Shown piece after piece: positions 39,393-48,201 of a stretch of 64,000 nt of DNA. The stretch is from a virus. The stretch spans positions 16,046 to 80,045 of IMG/VR virus record IMGVR_UViG_3300028569_000027; one strand, given 5' to 3'. The translations under genes and the position numbers were made by a program. Below the pieces are notes generated by a model. The model had not been told where the DNA came from, did not search any database, and saw only the letters and a program-made list of their open reading frames with translations. Every line of letters begins with the position of its first letter. The first letter of the stretch is position 1.

Positions 39393-39632
39393 ATGGCATT
39401 AGCCCCACCTGTTCTACAACAACAAATTCAAGCGGCCTTTTTAAAGGCATTTAATAACAAGACAGCTACACCGGAAGCGTGTGCAGCCCAAGTCGCTGCT
39501 GACCTTACGATTGCAATCGATGCATACATAAAAACCGCACAAGTTCAACCCGGACAATTGGTAGTCGGCTCAGGTGGCGCCATCCCCGGTCCAATGGCCG
39601 GAGCTACTACAACCCCAGGTACATTATTCTAA
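39393..39632 (+). CDS. Small conserved protein upstream of terminase, 79 aa
   Basis: MALAPPVLQQQIQAAFLKAF, then a helix DLTIAIDAYIKTAQ and a Gly/Pro-rich tail. Similar short proteins precede structural or packaging genes in T4-like marine phages. By position it could be the small terminase (gp16-like), but it lacks a visible DNA-binding motif and is shorter than T4 gp16 (164 aa). It ends 1 nt before the terminase gene. Confidence 0.5.
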   Translation: MALAPPVLQQQIQAAFLKAFNNKTATPEACAAQVAADLTIAIDAYIKTAQVQPGQLVVGSGGAIPGPMAGATTTPGTLF

Positions 39633-39633
39633 T

Positions 39634-40470
39634 ATGGCTACACAAGTAAACTATAAGGAAATAATCAAACAGGAATACAAGAAGTGTCTACAAGACCCTG
39701 TGTATTTCATGAAGCGGTATTGTATTATTCAACATCCGCAACGCGGTAAGATACCGTTCAACCTATTCCCATTTCAGGAGAAAACATTAAGTGACTTCTA
39801 TAATTTTGACTATAACATCATATTAAAGTCGAGACAGCTAGGGATATCAACTCTATGTGCTGGATACGCTCTATGGCTTATGATTTTCTTCTCGGATAAA
39901 AACGTAATGGTAATAGCTACAAAGCAAGATACGGCAAAGAATCTGGTAACTAAAGTGCGTGTTATGTGGCAGAATTTACCATCATGGTTAAAGGGCACTG
40001 AACCGGACGAGCATAATAAATTATCTATGCGATTTAAGAATGGTTCGCAAATCAAAGCTGTAACCACATCATCAGATACCGGTCGTTCAGAAGCACTATC
40101 ATTACTTATTGTGGATGAGGCAGCCTTTATTGATAACATTAGAGAAATTTGGGGAGGTTCACAACAAACCTTAGCAACCGGTGGTAAAGCGATTATATTA
40201 TCAACACCTAACGGTACCGGTAACTTTTTCCATGAAACGTGGGAAGATGCTGAGTTAAATCCTAAAACTAGATTTCACCCAATCAAATTACACTGGACTG
40301 TTCATCCGGAACGAAACCAAGCTTGGCGCGATAAACAGGATGAAATTCTAGGGCCTAGATTAGCCGCTCAAGAGTGTGTTTCCGGTAATTCGTCTATATT
40401 TATAGTAGATAATGAAACCGGAATGGAAGAACAATTAACGATTAAACAACTATATGACCGACTTAGCTAA
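39634..40470 (+). CDS. 17-N: Terminase large subunit, N-terminal half plus N-intein (split gp17), 278 aa
   Basis: The ATG at 39634 is used. Residues 1-247 are the gp17 ATPase: Walker A-like KSRQLGIST, Walker B LLIVDEAAFI and coupling motif LSTPNGTG. The reading continues RLAAQE and then Cys248, which begins an N-intein of only 31 residues (CVSGNSSIFI ... LYDRLS) and stops at 40468. The matching C-intein and nuclease half are at 41424. Protein trans-splicing would rebuild a 529-aa terminase, the motor that packages DNA. Confidence 0.85.
   Translation: MATQVNYKEIIKQEYKKCLQDPVYFMKRYCIIQHPQRGKIPFNLFPFQEKTLSDFYNFDYNIILKSRQLGISTLCAGYALWLMIFFSDKNVMVIATKQDTAKNLVTKVRVMWQNLPSWLKGTEPDEHNKLSMRFKNGSQIKAVTTSSDTGRSEALSLLIVDEAAFIDNIREIWGGSQQTLATGGKAIILSTPNGTGNFFHETWEDAELNPKTRFHPIKLHWTVHPERNQAWRDKQDEILGPRLAAQECVSGNSSIFIVDNETGMEEQLTIKQLYDRLS
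40375..40467 (+). other. N-terminal fragment of a split intein (31 aa)
   Basis: Starts at the nucleophilic Cys codon (40375) directly after the extein residues QE and contains only block A (C-V-S-G-N-S-S-I-F-I). Block B is not here but in the C-terminal fragment, so the break is unusually early. The same arrangement is known from the AceL-TerL class of atypically split inteins, which also sits in a terminase. Confidence 0.8.
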
Positions 40471-41434
40471 TGTCCGCATGTTATGTTGTAAAGTGTGTGG
40501 GTATCAAAATAAACAGTTATTTCAACATATCCGGTCAGTTCACAAAATGTCAACGGCTGATTATCGAAAGATGTATGGTTGTGATGAAATTATGCAAATA
40601 GGATTTGCTCCGCCAAAACAGTCTACTGTTAATAAACATAACTCCGCAACCGTTAAATTATCGTATATTAATATTCAAAAACAGTTAGCGAATATTAGTG
40701 CACTATCAGCGAATGATACTCGAGATTTGCTCATACATAACAATTATTATCTAAAATTTTTAGGTAAATCAAAACAAAAATCACTTCGTGTTGAAAATAT
40801 ACAGTTATATAAATCGGTATATGAGAATACAAGAATATTAGATAATTTAGTTAATATACACCCAACTCGAGGATTCACGTATCGAATAAAGTTTATTGTC
40901 GAATATAATTATAACATTGATAAAATACGATGTATATGCGGTAAGTACACATTCTCAACAATGTGTCGTGGTTGCGTGTCAAAAACATCTACCATAGACT
41001 GGTATAAGCGTAAATACCCTGATAGTTATATGACAAAGTATGAACACCGATTAATATCTGACAAGTTATTAGGCTATTCATATTCTAAGGTTAGTCAAAA
41101 ATTATTTAATTCAATATATTATAAATTACGTACTACCATCAATGATGTGATGTACTACGGAGAGTTAAACTCTGAGTGGAAAATATTTCTCACTGACGAT
41201 GAACGACAAATAGCTAACCAATCTATGTATTGTTTAGATTTTAAATATAAAGATAAAAATATTGAATTTGATAGTGACTTCGGGAGGTTTCCTAAAGACT
41301 CTAGATATGTAGCAGTTCGTGATAGTATATTGAAAGCTCGTGGTATGAGCATTTTACGAGTTGACGAGCGTGAATATGTTAATAATCATGATGAAACATT
41401 AAATAAATGCATTAACTTTATAAATGATAATTAA
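40454..41434 (+). CDS. Homing endonuclease with zinc finger and Vsr-like domain, 326 aa
   Basis: The gene occupies the gap between the two terminase halves, overlapping them by 17 and 11 nt. The N-terminus holds a C2H2-like finger (CCKVCGYQNKQLFQHIRSVH). A second Cys group is CICGKYTFSTMCRGC. The C-terminus, FDSDFGRFPKDSRYVAVRDS followed by LKARGMSILRVDE, matches the very-short-patch-repair (Vsr) endonuclease pattern. Vsr-like homing endonucleases placed between split-intein halves are known as fractured genes. The gene looks more AT-rich than the terminase around it. Confidence 0.72.
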   Translation: MTDLANVRMLCCKVCGYQNKQLFQHIRSVHKMSTADYRKMYGCDEIMQIGFAPPKQSTVNKHNSATVKLSYINIQKQLANISALSANDTRDLLIHNNYYLKFLGKSKQKSLRVENIQLYKSVYENTRILDNLVNIHPTRGFTYRIKFIVEYNYNIDKIRCICGKYTFSTMCRGCVSKTSTIDWYKRKYPDSYMTKYEHRLISDKLLGYSYSKVSQKLFNSIYYKLRTTINDVMYYGELNSEWKIFLTDDERQIANQSMYCLDFKYKDKNIEFDSDFGRFPKDSRYVAVRDSILKARGMSILRVDEREYVNNHDETLNKCINFINDN

Positions 41435-41750
41435 GAACACCAAGTATAGCGTATTAACACCATCCGGATATAAGTCATTTGATGGTATAAAATCCACGAA
41501 TGTTACCAGTTCATTAACGTTTATGTATGAAAATGGTACATCAATTTCATGCTCTGAAAATCATAGATTTATAGTAAACTCGACTGAGGTGTATGCTAGT
41601 GATTTACGAACCGGCGATGTCGTTGTGAGTACGTCCGGTGATTTAGAAATTATCGACATTACAAAAAATAGTGACAGCTGTGAATTATTTGATATTGTGG
41701 GAGTTACCGACGGGAATATATTTTTTGTAAACGATATATTAAGTCATAAT
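41424..41750 (+). other. C-terminal fragment of a split intein (109 aa)
   Basis: Ends with the splicing residues H-N at 41745-41750 before a +1 Cys codon at 41751. It carries block B, block F (LFDIVGVTDGNIFFVND) and block G. A 31 + 109 residue division makes a complete mini-intein without an internal endonuclease. Confidence 0.8.
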
Positions 41751-42599
41751 TGTGATACCGACTTCGTGTCATCCGGAGCGACATTGATAGAGGGTGACTT
41801 ATTGAAATGGTATTCGGATACAACAGTTAAAGACCCGGTTGAAATGCGCGGGTTCGATAAAAATATATGGATTTGGGAGTACGCTGACTATACAAAACAG
41901 TATGTGGTATCAGCCGACGTTGCTCGAGGAGATGGGAAGGATTATTCAGCATTTCACGTACTTGATGTTGAAACATTGACGCAGGTTGCTGAATACAAAG
42001 GACAAATAGGTACAACCGAATTCGGGCATATGTTAATAGCAATTGCATCTGAATATAATAATGCATTATTGGTTGTAGAAAATGCTAACGTTGGTTGGGC
42101 GACAATTCAGCCGATAATCGATAACAATTATGAAAATCTATTCTATTCAGCAAATGATTTAACTGTAGTCGACGTGCACGCACAATTGGCTAAGGGATAC
42201 GATTTAAAAGATAAAAATTCAATGAAACCCGGGTTTAGTACAACTACTCGTACGAGGCCACTATTGATTTCTAAGTTAGAAACGGTGATGCGCGAACGCG
42301 TACTTACAATTCGCAGTAAACGGTTAATGTCCGAATTAAATGTATTCATATGGAAAGGTGAACGTGCGGAGGCACAGGCAGGTAAAAATGATGATTTAGT
42401 TATGAGTATGGCAATCGGCTTATGGGTTCGTGACACGACGTTTAAACTACGCCAGCAGGGTTTAGATTTAACTCGTATGACACTAGATAGAATCGGTAAA
42501 TCTCAGCCCATGATAATTAGCACCGGTGCAGCAAAACAAACCGGTTGGTCTATGAACACAGGCAACGGTCAACAGGAAGATTTATCATGGTTACTGTAG
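41424..42599 (+). CDS. 17-C: Terminase large subunit, C-intein plus C-terminal half (split gp17), 391 aa
   Basis: Residues 1-109 are the C-intein, including block B (SENHRF) and the terminal LFDIVG ... FFVNDILSHN before Cys110. From Cys110 (CDTDFVSSGATLIEGDL) the gp17 nuclease domain continues, with acidic residues in SADVARGDGKDYS, LLVVENANVGWA and GKNDDLVMSMAIG. It needs the N-half encoded at 39634. The start is the only ATG compatible with a complete C-intein. Confidence 0.85.
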   Translation: MIIKNTKYSVLTPSGYKSFDGIKSTNVTSSLTFMYENGTSISCSENHRFIVNSTEVYASDLRTGDVVVSTSGDLEIIDITKNSDSCELFDIVGVTDGNIFFVNDILSHNCDTDFVSSGATLIEGDLLKWYSDTTVKDPVEMRGFDKNIWIWEYADYTKQYVVSADVARGDGKDYSAFHVLDVETLTQVAEYKGQIGTTEFGHMLIAIASEYNNALLVVENANVGWATIQPIIDNNYENLFYSANDLTVVDVHAQLAKGYDLKDKNSMKPGFSTTTRTRPLLISKLETVMRERVLTIRSKRLMSELNVFIWKGERAEAQAGKNDDLVMSMAIGLWVRDTTFKLRQQGLDLTRMTLDRIGKSQPMIISTGAAKQTGWSMNTGNGQQEDLSWLL

Positions 42600-42629
42600 T
42601 TTCATAATTATGGTAGTACAATAAAATTC

Positions 42630-42639
42630 TATATTTATT
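42630..42639 (+). promoter_or_regulatory. TATATTTATT motif upstream of the portal gene
   Basis: Lies in the 68-nt gap between terminase and portal, 28 nt before the ATG at 42668. Confidence 0.45.
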
Positions 42640-42667
42640 ATTGTATTCGATATATTAAATAAAACTC

Positions 42668-45600
42668 ATGGCAGAAAAATCATTATATAGTAGATTAAAA
42701 AGAATCTTTAGCAATAACGTTATTGTTCGTAGAATTGGAAAGAACGAATTACGAGTTGTTGATAATGATGCGTTACAGTCATCAGGTAATCTAAATGTAA
42801 GTCGATATATTGACAGATTCACACGGCTACACGGAGTTAAGGCCGGTACGTCTACATATAACAATAACTATAATTACTACAGTGCTAAGACCGAGTTATA
42901 TACCGATTACGAGGTAATGGATATGGACTCTATTATTAATAGTGCATTAGACATTTATGCAGATGAATGCTTATCGGGTGATACTAGGATACCGTTATTG
43001 GATGGTAGCACATCGACCATTAAAGAGTTATATGATAACAATACCACAGATATATGGTTATACGGATTAGATTCTGACGGAACCATGAAACCGACTCGTG
43101 CTTCACATGTAGCATGTAATGGTGTTAAGCCCGTGTATAAATTAACTTTAGAAGATGGTACAGAAATAAAATGTACAGATAATCATATATGGGTTAATTC
43201 GTTTAATAATTTAATAGAAACTAAAGATATTCAAGTCGGGGACGGTATCTACGCGCTACAAACAAAATTAAGCGATTCACCCAAAATGTCAGGCTATTTG
43301 ATGATAGAAAATGGGGATGGGTATGAATACGTACATAGAATTGTTGCTCAAAAAGACCCGATATTATTAGAGCAAAGAAAAACTAAAAACGATTCACCGG
43401 TAATACACCATTCATCATTTAATAAACTTAATAATCGACCAGATAAGCTACAATGGTTAAATTGGGTAGAACATAATAAAGTGCATGCCGATTTTAATAG
43501 ACAAATTTGGTCTGATAAGAGTATTATTCATGAATATAAGGATAAAATACGAGCCGGCCACGCTAAATATTGGACGCAGCAACGTCGAAAAGATGTGTCA
43601 ATACGTCAAAGTGCGTATATGCATAAATTGATGTCGTCATTATCAAAAGAAGATAGAATAGACATATATAGTCATCCCGGCGCGAAAAACGGAATGTATA
43701 AAAACGGCGATAAAGTCTCAGGTAACAAAAATGGTCGATATTTACATACTGCGTTTAGAGCAGACCAACTTAGTATACCCGATTTTCTTCGGTTTGTATT
43801 TGATGAGAAAAATGTTAAAAGTATCGGTGGTAAAACTGCGAATTGTCGCTTGGTAGATTTGTTGTCAGAATACACGAATTTACCCGTACTTGATACTGAG
43901 TGTGCGATTGTAAGTACTAACATATGTACATATCTAAAATGTGATACAATCAAAAAAGCTGGAACGTACTATTTTATACAAAAGAATTCGAGAGCGTTGT
44001 CAGATATTCGAGAGAGATTACTAGTTTCTGATACTAGAAGATTTTCTGCTATATGCTCCCAGTTATCATTAGATAAACATAAAGTATATTCAGCAATTAT
44101 AGGATTGGGATATAAAAATTTAGATGCATTTATCAACACGTCAAATCATAAAGTTATTGGTATTGAATACGTCGGCGAAGAGCTAGTATATGATATTGTA
44201 AATGCTGGGGATAACCATTTATTTGCAATTGAATGTAATGATGGGTCAAAATTGTTTACGCATAATTGCGTTATGAAAGATGAATTCGGTCAGGTATTAA
44301 CGATAAAATCTGACGATGAACGTATTAGAAAAATTCTAGATAACTTATTCTTTGATATTCTAAATGTCGACTTTAATTTATGGCCATGGGTTAGAAATAT
44401 GTGTAAATACGGTGATTTCTACCTTAAATTAGATATACAAGAAACCATTGGTATAGTTAACGTCGTACCAATGTCTTCATATGAAATGGTTCGCGAAGAA
44501 GGTTCCGACCCGAATAACCCATATCATGTACAGTTCTCTAATATGAACTATAAGAATATTAAATGGGAAAATTTCGAGGTAGCCCATTTTAGAATGTTAT
44601 CGGATTCAAACTTTTTACCATATGGCAAATCAATGCTAGAGGGTGCTAGAAAAGTATGGAAACAATTAACTCTTATGGAGGATGCGATGCTTATCCATCG
44701 TATAATGAGAGCGCCTGAAAGACGTGTATTCAATATTGATATCGGTAATATACCGCCTAATGAAGTTGATGGGTATATGCAAAAGGTAATTAATCAAATG
44801 AAAAAAGTACCTTTCGTTGATGAGAGAACCGGTGATTACAATTTAAAGTTTAACCTACAAAACATGTTGGAAGATTACTATCTTCCTAAACGTGGACAAG
44901 CTTCTGGTACATCGATTGAATCATTACCGGGTATGGAATTTACTGGTATTACCGATATCGAATATCTTCGTAATAGAATGATGGCCGGACTTAAAGTACC
45001 AAAATCGTTCCTAGGATATGAAGAAGGTGTATCAGGTAAAGCTACATTAGCTGCACAGGATGTTAGATTTGCGAGAACAATTGAAAGAATTCAACGGATT
45101 ATTATTTCCGAATTAACCAAGATAGCAATTGTGCATTTATATTCACAAGGATTCGAAGGAATTGATATGGTGAATTTTGAAATCACTATGACGTCACCAT
45201 CTGCTATATACGAACAGGAAAAGATTGCTCTATGGACGTCTAAGACTGATTTAGCTAAATCTATAGCTGATGGCAAATTAATGCCGAAAGAGTGGGTGTA
45301 CGAAAATATATGGGATTTCACAGATGAACAAATCGAGAAAATTCAAGCTGGTAATATTGAAGATGCTAAACAAGCATTTAGAATGACTTCAATTGAAGAG
45401 AATGGCGAAGACCCGGCTAATCCTGTTGGAGCCGGTGCCGAAGATGATGCCGCAGCAGAAGATGGTGGCGATGAAGCCGCACCTGCCGCGGATGATAAGG
45501 AATCACCAGCTGTTGACAATCCATTTAAAGAAGAAGGTGTTGAAGTACCAAAAGGTGGTTGGCCTGGAGCAGGTCGTCCGAAGGAACCAAAAAAATATGG

Positions 45601-45814
45601 TACCAACCGTTCTATTAATGATAGAGACCCGTTAGGTCGTGAAGCGTGGCATAATGCGTCTAAAGAAAACAGACGCGATAAGTCTCGTGTAGAAGGTATT
45701 ATGAAATCGTATAATCTTAAGCCACGCAAGAAAATCACAACACCATTAATCACTGAAACGATTAAGTCCGGTTCATTAATGGATGAAAATTCCTTGTTAG
45801 ATAGTGAAATGTAG
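42668..45814 (+). CDS. 20: Portal protein, T4 gp20-like, interrupted by an in-frame intein, 1048 aa precursor
   Basis: Extein residues 1-100 (SRYIDRFTRLHG, YTDYEVMDMDSIINSALDIY) and 534-1048 (RKILDNLFFDILNVDFNLWP, FLPYGKSMLEGARKVWKQLT, MAGLKVPKSFLGYEEGVSGK) are clear gp20 sequences. Removal of the 433-aa intein (residues 101-533) leaves a 615-aa portal. The C-terminus is extended by an Ala/Asp/Glu-rich stretch. The portal dodecamer forms the DNA entry ring bound by terminase. Confidence 0.9.
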   Translation: MAEKSLYSRLKRIFSNNVIVRRIGKNELRVVDNDALQSSGNLNVSRYIDRFTRLHGVKAGTSTYNNNYNYYSAKTELYTDYEVMDMDSIINSALDIYADECLSGDTRIPLLDGSTSTIKELYDNNTTDIWLYGLDSDGTMKPTRASHVACNGVKPVYKLTLEDGTEIKCTDNHIWVNSFNNLIETKDIQVGDGIYALQTKLSDSPKMSGYLMIENGDGYEYVHRIVAQKDPILLEQRKTKNDSPVIHHSSFNKLNNRPDKLQWLNWVEHNKVHADFNRQIWSDKSIIHEYKDKIRAGHAKYWTQQRRKDVSIRQSAYMHKLMSSLSKEDRIDIYSHPGAKNGMYKNGDKVSGNKNGRYLHTAFRADQLSIPDFLRFVFDEKNVKSIGGKTANCRLVDLLSEYTNLPVLDTECAIVSTNICTYLKCDTIKKAGTYYFIQKNSRALSDIRERLLVSDTRRFSAICSQLSLDKHKVYSAIIGLGYKNLDAFINTSNHKVIGIEYVGEELVYDIVNAGDNHLFAIECNDGSKLFTHNCVMKDEFGQVLTIKSDDERIRKILDNLFFDILNVDFNLWPWVRNMCKYGDFYLKLDIQETIGIVNVVPMSSYEMVREEGSDPNNPYHVQFSNMNYKNIKWENFEVAHFRMLSDSNFLPYGKSMLEGARKVWKQLTLMEDAMLIHRIMRAPERRVFNIDIGNIPPNEVDGYMQKVINQMKKVPFVDERTGDYNLKFNLQNMLEDYYLPKRGQASGTSIESLPGMEFTGITDIEYLRNRMMAGLKVPKSFLGYEEGVSGKATLAAQDVRFARTIERIQRIIISELTKIAIVHLYSQGFEGIDMVNFEITMTSPSAIYEQEKIALWTSKTDLAKSIADGKLMPKEWVYENIWDFTDEQIEKIQAGNIEDAKQAFRMTSIEENGEDPANPVGAGAEDDAAAEDGGDEAAPAADDKESPAVDNPFKEEGVEVPKGGWPGAGRPKEPKKYGTNRSINDRDPLGREAWHNASKENRRDKSRVEGIMKSYNLKPRKKITTPLITETIKSGSLMDENSLLDSEM
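42968..44266 (+). other. Intein with an HNH homing endonuclease domain (433 aa)
   Basis: Begins at Cys101 (CLSGDTRIPLLDGS, block A), has block B (CTDNHIW) and ends FTHN before the +1 Cys534. In the middle, residues from His247 (HHSSFNKLNNRPDKLQWLNW, then VEHNKVH) are an HNH-type nuclease motif. The block KNGMYKNGDKVSGNKNGRYL resembles the NUMOD DNA-binding motifs of homing enzymes. Splicing residues look intact. Confidence 0.87.
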
Positions 45815-45822
45815 AAATTGTA

Positions 45823-45832
45823 TATATTTATA
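45823..45832 (+). promoter_or_regulatory. TATATTTATA motif upstream of the head-assembly operon
   Basis: Located 8 nt after the portal stop and 29 nt before the ATG at 45862. This start also has a purine-rich GAAAGG upstream. Confidence 0.45.
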
Positions 45833-45861
45833 TTAAATCATACTAACCGAAAGGTAAACTC

Positions 45862-46701
45862 ATGAAAAAACTCCGACATTCTAAATTTAAGAATACCGGT
45901 ATTTTGTTTGAAATGTTAGTCAGACAAATTGCCGCAGATACACTTAACAATAAAAGTTCAAAGTCTATCGACCTTATAAAGAAGTACTTTAAACAAGGTA
46001 CTGAGCTATCAAAAGAATTGGAGCTATATCAAACTCTAGTTAAAGAAAAATTCAACTCTGAATCGAAAGCTACACAATTATTAGAAGCAGTAGTTGCTTC
46101 ACAAAGGCATTTGAATCAGTCAAACCTGAATAAGCAGAAATATAACTTAATTAGAGAAATACAAAAGAATTATATTATAGAAGATTTCTTCAAAGCAACC
46201 GTTTCTAATTATAAGGAATTAGCGTCTATATATAAAGTGTTCGAATATAATATGGCAGATAATCCGGCCGACATAACTAGAACTAGACACACAATCATTG
46301 AACATATTTCAGCTGTAGGTAAAAAGCCAGAAGTTGCACAATTATCTGAGTTCAGTAAACAAGATAAAGATATTAGATTATTAACATACAAACTATTAGT
46401 TGATAAGTTTAATACCAAATATTCAAACCTAGATACCGCTCAGAAGAATACTCTCCGTGAATACATAAATAATGTGAATAACACAGTAACATTAAAATCA
46501 TTTGTATCCGCGCAGGTACCTAAAATGCAAGCTTTGATTAAAAAGTATTCAGCCAACGTTACCGATAAAGTAACTAAAATTAAACTAGCTGAAACGATTT
46601 CGTTATTAGAAAAACTAAAAACGGTTAAGGTTGTAAAAGATAATCACATCTTATCGATGTTACGTTATTACGAATTAATTAAAGAACTTAAAAAGGTATA
46701 A
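45862..46701 (+). CDS. Conserved helical head-region protein, 279 aa
   Basis: An all-helical, Lys-rich protein (MKKLRHSKFKNTGILFEMLV ... ISLLEKLKTVKVVKDNHILS). Similar proteins lie between portal and prohead protease in T4-like marine phages; the role is unknown but prohead assembly or core is likely from position. It is immediately followed (0 nt) by the next gene. Confidence 0.62.
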   Translation: MKKLRHSKFKNTGILFEMLVRQIAADTLNNKSSKSIDLIKKYFKQGTELSKELELYQTLVKEKFNSESKATQLLEAVVASQRHLNQSNLNKQKYNLIREIQKNYIIEDFFKATVSNYKELASIYKVFEYNMADNPADITRTRHTIIEHISAVGKKPEVAQLSEFSKQDKDIRLLTYKLLVDKFNTKYSNLDTAQKNTLREYINNVNNTVTLKSFVSAQVPKMQALIKKYSANVTDKVTKIKLAETISLLEKLKTVKVVKDNHILSMLRYYELIKELKKV

Positions 46702-46998
46702 ATGGCAACAATAGATTCAGGGGACGGATATTCAAATGCATCAGCTAATAAGCGTGATGCTATCAACCGTAGAAACAATAGTACCGCAATTCTTGTAACA
46801 ACAGCTAATTCACCGTATACTGTATCAGGCAGCGTACCGACTAATATTGCATTGACATGTAATACAGGTACTGCGGGTACCGGTTCATTATCAAGTGGTG
46901 GCACGATTAGCTTAGGGTCGCTGCAGGTAGGGGCTATTTATCCATTATCATTATCGAATGTTATAGTAACAGCAGGTTCGGTAAATCTATTATACTAA
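46702..46998 (+). CDS. Small Ser/Thr/Gly-rich structural protein, 98 aa
   Basis: ATG directly after the preceding stop. The C-terminal two thirds are beta-rich (TNIALTCNTGTAGTGSLSSG; GAIYPLSLSNVIVTAGSVNL), resembling a small decoration or fibre-base domain. Flanked by head genes, so a capsid accessory protein is plausible. No family is recognised. Confidence 0.55.
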   Translation: MATIDSGDGYSNASANKRDAINRRNNSTAILVTTANSPYTVSGSVPTNIALTCNTGTAGTGSLSSGGTISLGSLQVGAIYPLSLSNVIVTAGSVNLLY

Positions 46999-47000
46999 TT

Positions 47001-47591
47001 ATGGCGAAGTATTTAAACGAAATGATATCTAGAATTCGCTTAGACGAGAAAGAGCAACTACCCAAAGATATTTTAGCATCACAGGGGGTTGAAATAGATG
47101 ATGAAGACCTTCAAGAAATGTCTGATTCATCAGGGGCGGGACCATATAGTACACCATTCGCCTTCGGTAAAGCATCAGATAAATCAATTGAATCGTTAGG
47201 ATATAAGAAGGTTAAAAAGAAACCAGGTGTAAATGTAGTTAAAGAAGATTCTGAATTCATGAAAGTGTCTAAACAAATGCACTTGACTGAGGTATCTTAT
47301 AAAGATTACAAGAATGACCCAACCAGCTCTTCTAAATTTAAGTTGAATAACGCAATTAAGGAAATTAATAGCAGATTATTTCAAGTAGAGCGATATCTTA
47401 AGCAGAATCGTAAACTAAAAGAGGAGGAAAATTTAGGAACGGATGAATATTGGAAATCAACTGCACATAAATTAGTTAAAATGAACGAGCGAGTTCGCAA
47501 TTTATATAAAGAAATTAAGAATTTTGGACTAGAAGAAGTTATGAAACAAATTCAAGAAGCTGAGCAATTAGCTCAAGAATCTAAAAGATAA
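47001..47591 (+). CDS. Prohead core-like helical protein, 196 aa
   Basis: Highly charged and mostly helical (SKFKLNNAIKEINSRLFQVE; STAHKLVKMNERVRNLYKEI), located directly before the prohead protease. It contains L/I-x-E sites (IRLDE near the N-terminus, HLTE near residue 96) that a gp21-type protease could cut. Probably an internal core or scaffold-associated protein; inferred. Confidence 0.6.
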   Translation: MAKYLNEMISRIRLDEKEQLPKDILASQGVEIDDEDLQEMSDSSGAGPYSTPFAFGKASDKSIESLGYKKVKKKPGVNVVKEDSEFMKVSKQMHLTEVSYKDYKNDPTSSSKFKLNNAIKEINSRLFQVERYLKQNRKLKEEENLGTDEYWKSTAHKLVKMNERVRNLYKEIKNFGLEEVMKQIQEAEQLAQESKR

Positions 47592-47595
47592 AATT

Positions 47596-48201
47596 ATGAA
47601 GCAATTACTCGTAGATTATTTACCATTTCAAATAAGCCCGCAACAGATTAATGAAGCGATGGCCCAAAACGGTGGCCGGTTACTCGTAAAAGGTATTTTA
47701 CAACGTGCGGACGCGGAAAACCAAAATGGTAGAAGATATCCTAGACCGATATTGCAACGTGAAGCGGTAAAATATACCGAGTCAATTAAGCAACGCCGTG
47801 CATTAGGGGAATTAGACCACCCAGATTCTGCGGTGGTCAATCTTAATAATGTATCACACAATATTATTGAGATGCATTGGGACGGTAATGATTTATTAGG
47901 AACTGTAGAAGTATTGACTACACCTGCAGGAAACATATTACGTGAGCTATTCAAGGCGGGAATTACCTTAGGTATTTCTTCAAGAGGAATGGGCTCCGTT
48001 AAGGAATTAGGTGAGGGAAAGGTTGAAGTTCAAGAAGATTTTGATTTGATAGCGTTTGATTTTGTATCGAACCCATCAACTCAAGGTGCGTTCTTAAGAC
48101 CGATTCACGAATCAGTAAGTAAGGGTGGAATAATTACACCGGCAGCAAATAAGTATGGAGTAATTAACCGATTAATCACGGATATTTTATCAGACTTCTA
48201 A
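47596..48201 (+). CDS. 21: Prohead core protease, T4 gp21-like, 201 aa
   Basis: The catalytic blocks of gp21-type serine proteases are visible: GELDHPDSAVVNL with His75, and LGISSRGMGSVKEL with Ser128/Ser129. N-terminal GILQRADAENQNGRRYPRPI and C-terminal FDFVSNPSTQGAF are also typical. It matures the head by cutting scaffold, capsid and internal proteins after L/I-x-E. Length matches T4 gp21 (212 aa). Its stop overlaps the next start by 1 nt. Confidence 0.88.
   Translation: MKQLLVDYLPFQISPQQINEAMAQNGGRLLVKGILQRADAENQNGRRYPRPILQREAVKYTESIKQRRALGELDHPDSAVVNLNNVSHNIIEMHWDGNDLLGTVEVLTTPAGNILRELFKAGITLGISSRGMGSVKELGEGKVEVQEDFDLIAFDFVSNPSTQGAFLRPIHESVSKGGIITPAANKYGVINRLITDILSDF

Noticed and set aside
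45393-45635. An 80-aa + strand frame inside the portal C-terminus
   Set aside because: It is out of frame within the acidic Ala/Asp-rich portal tail; composition alone keeps it open.
8554-45832. T4-consensus late promoters (TATAAATA) on the minus strand
   Set aside because: The reverse complement of ATATTTATA contains TATAAATA, but no minus-strand genes exist and the copies track + strand starts, so I read the motif in + orientation.
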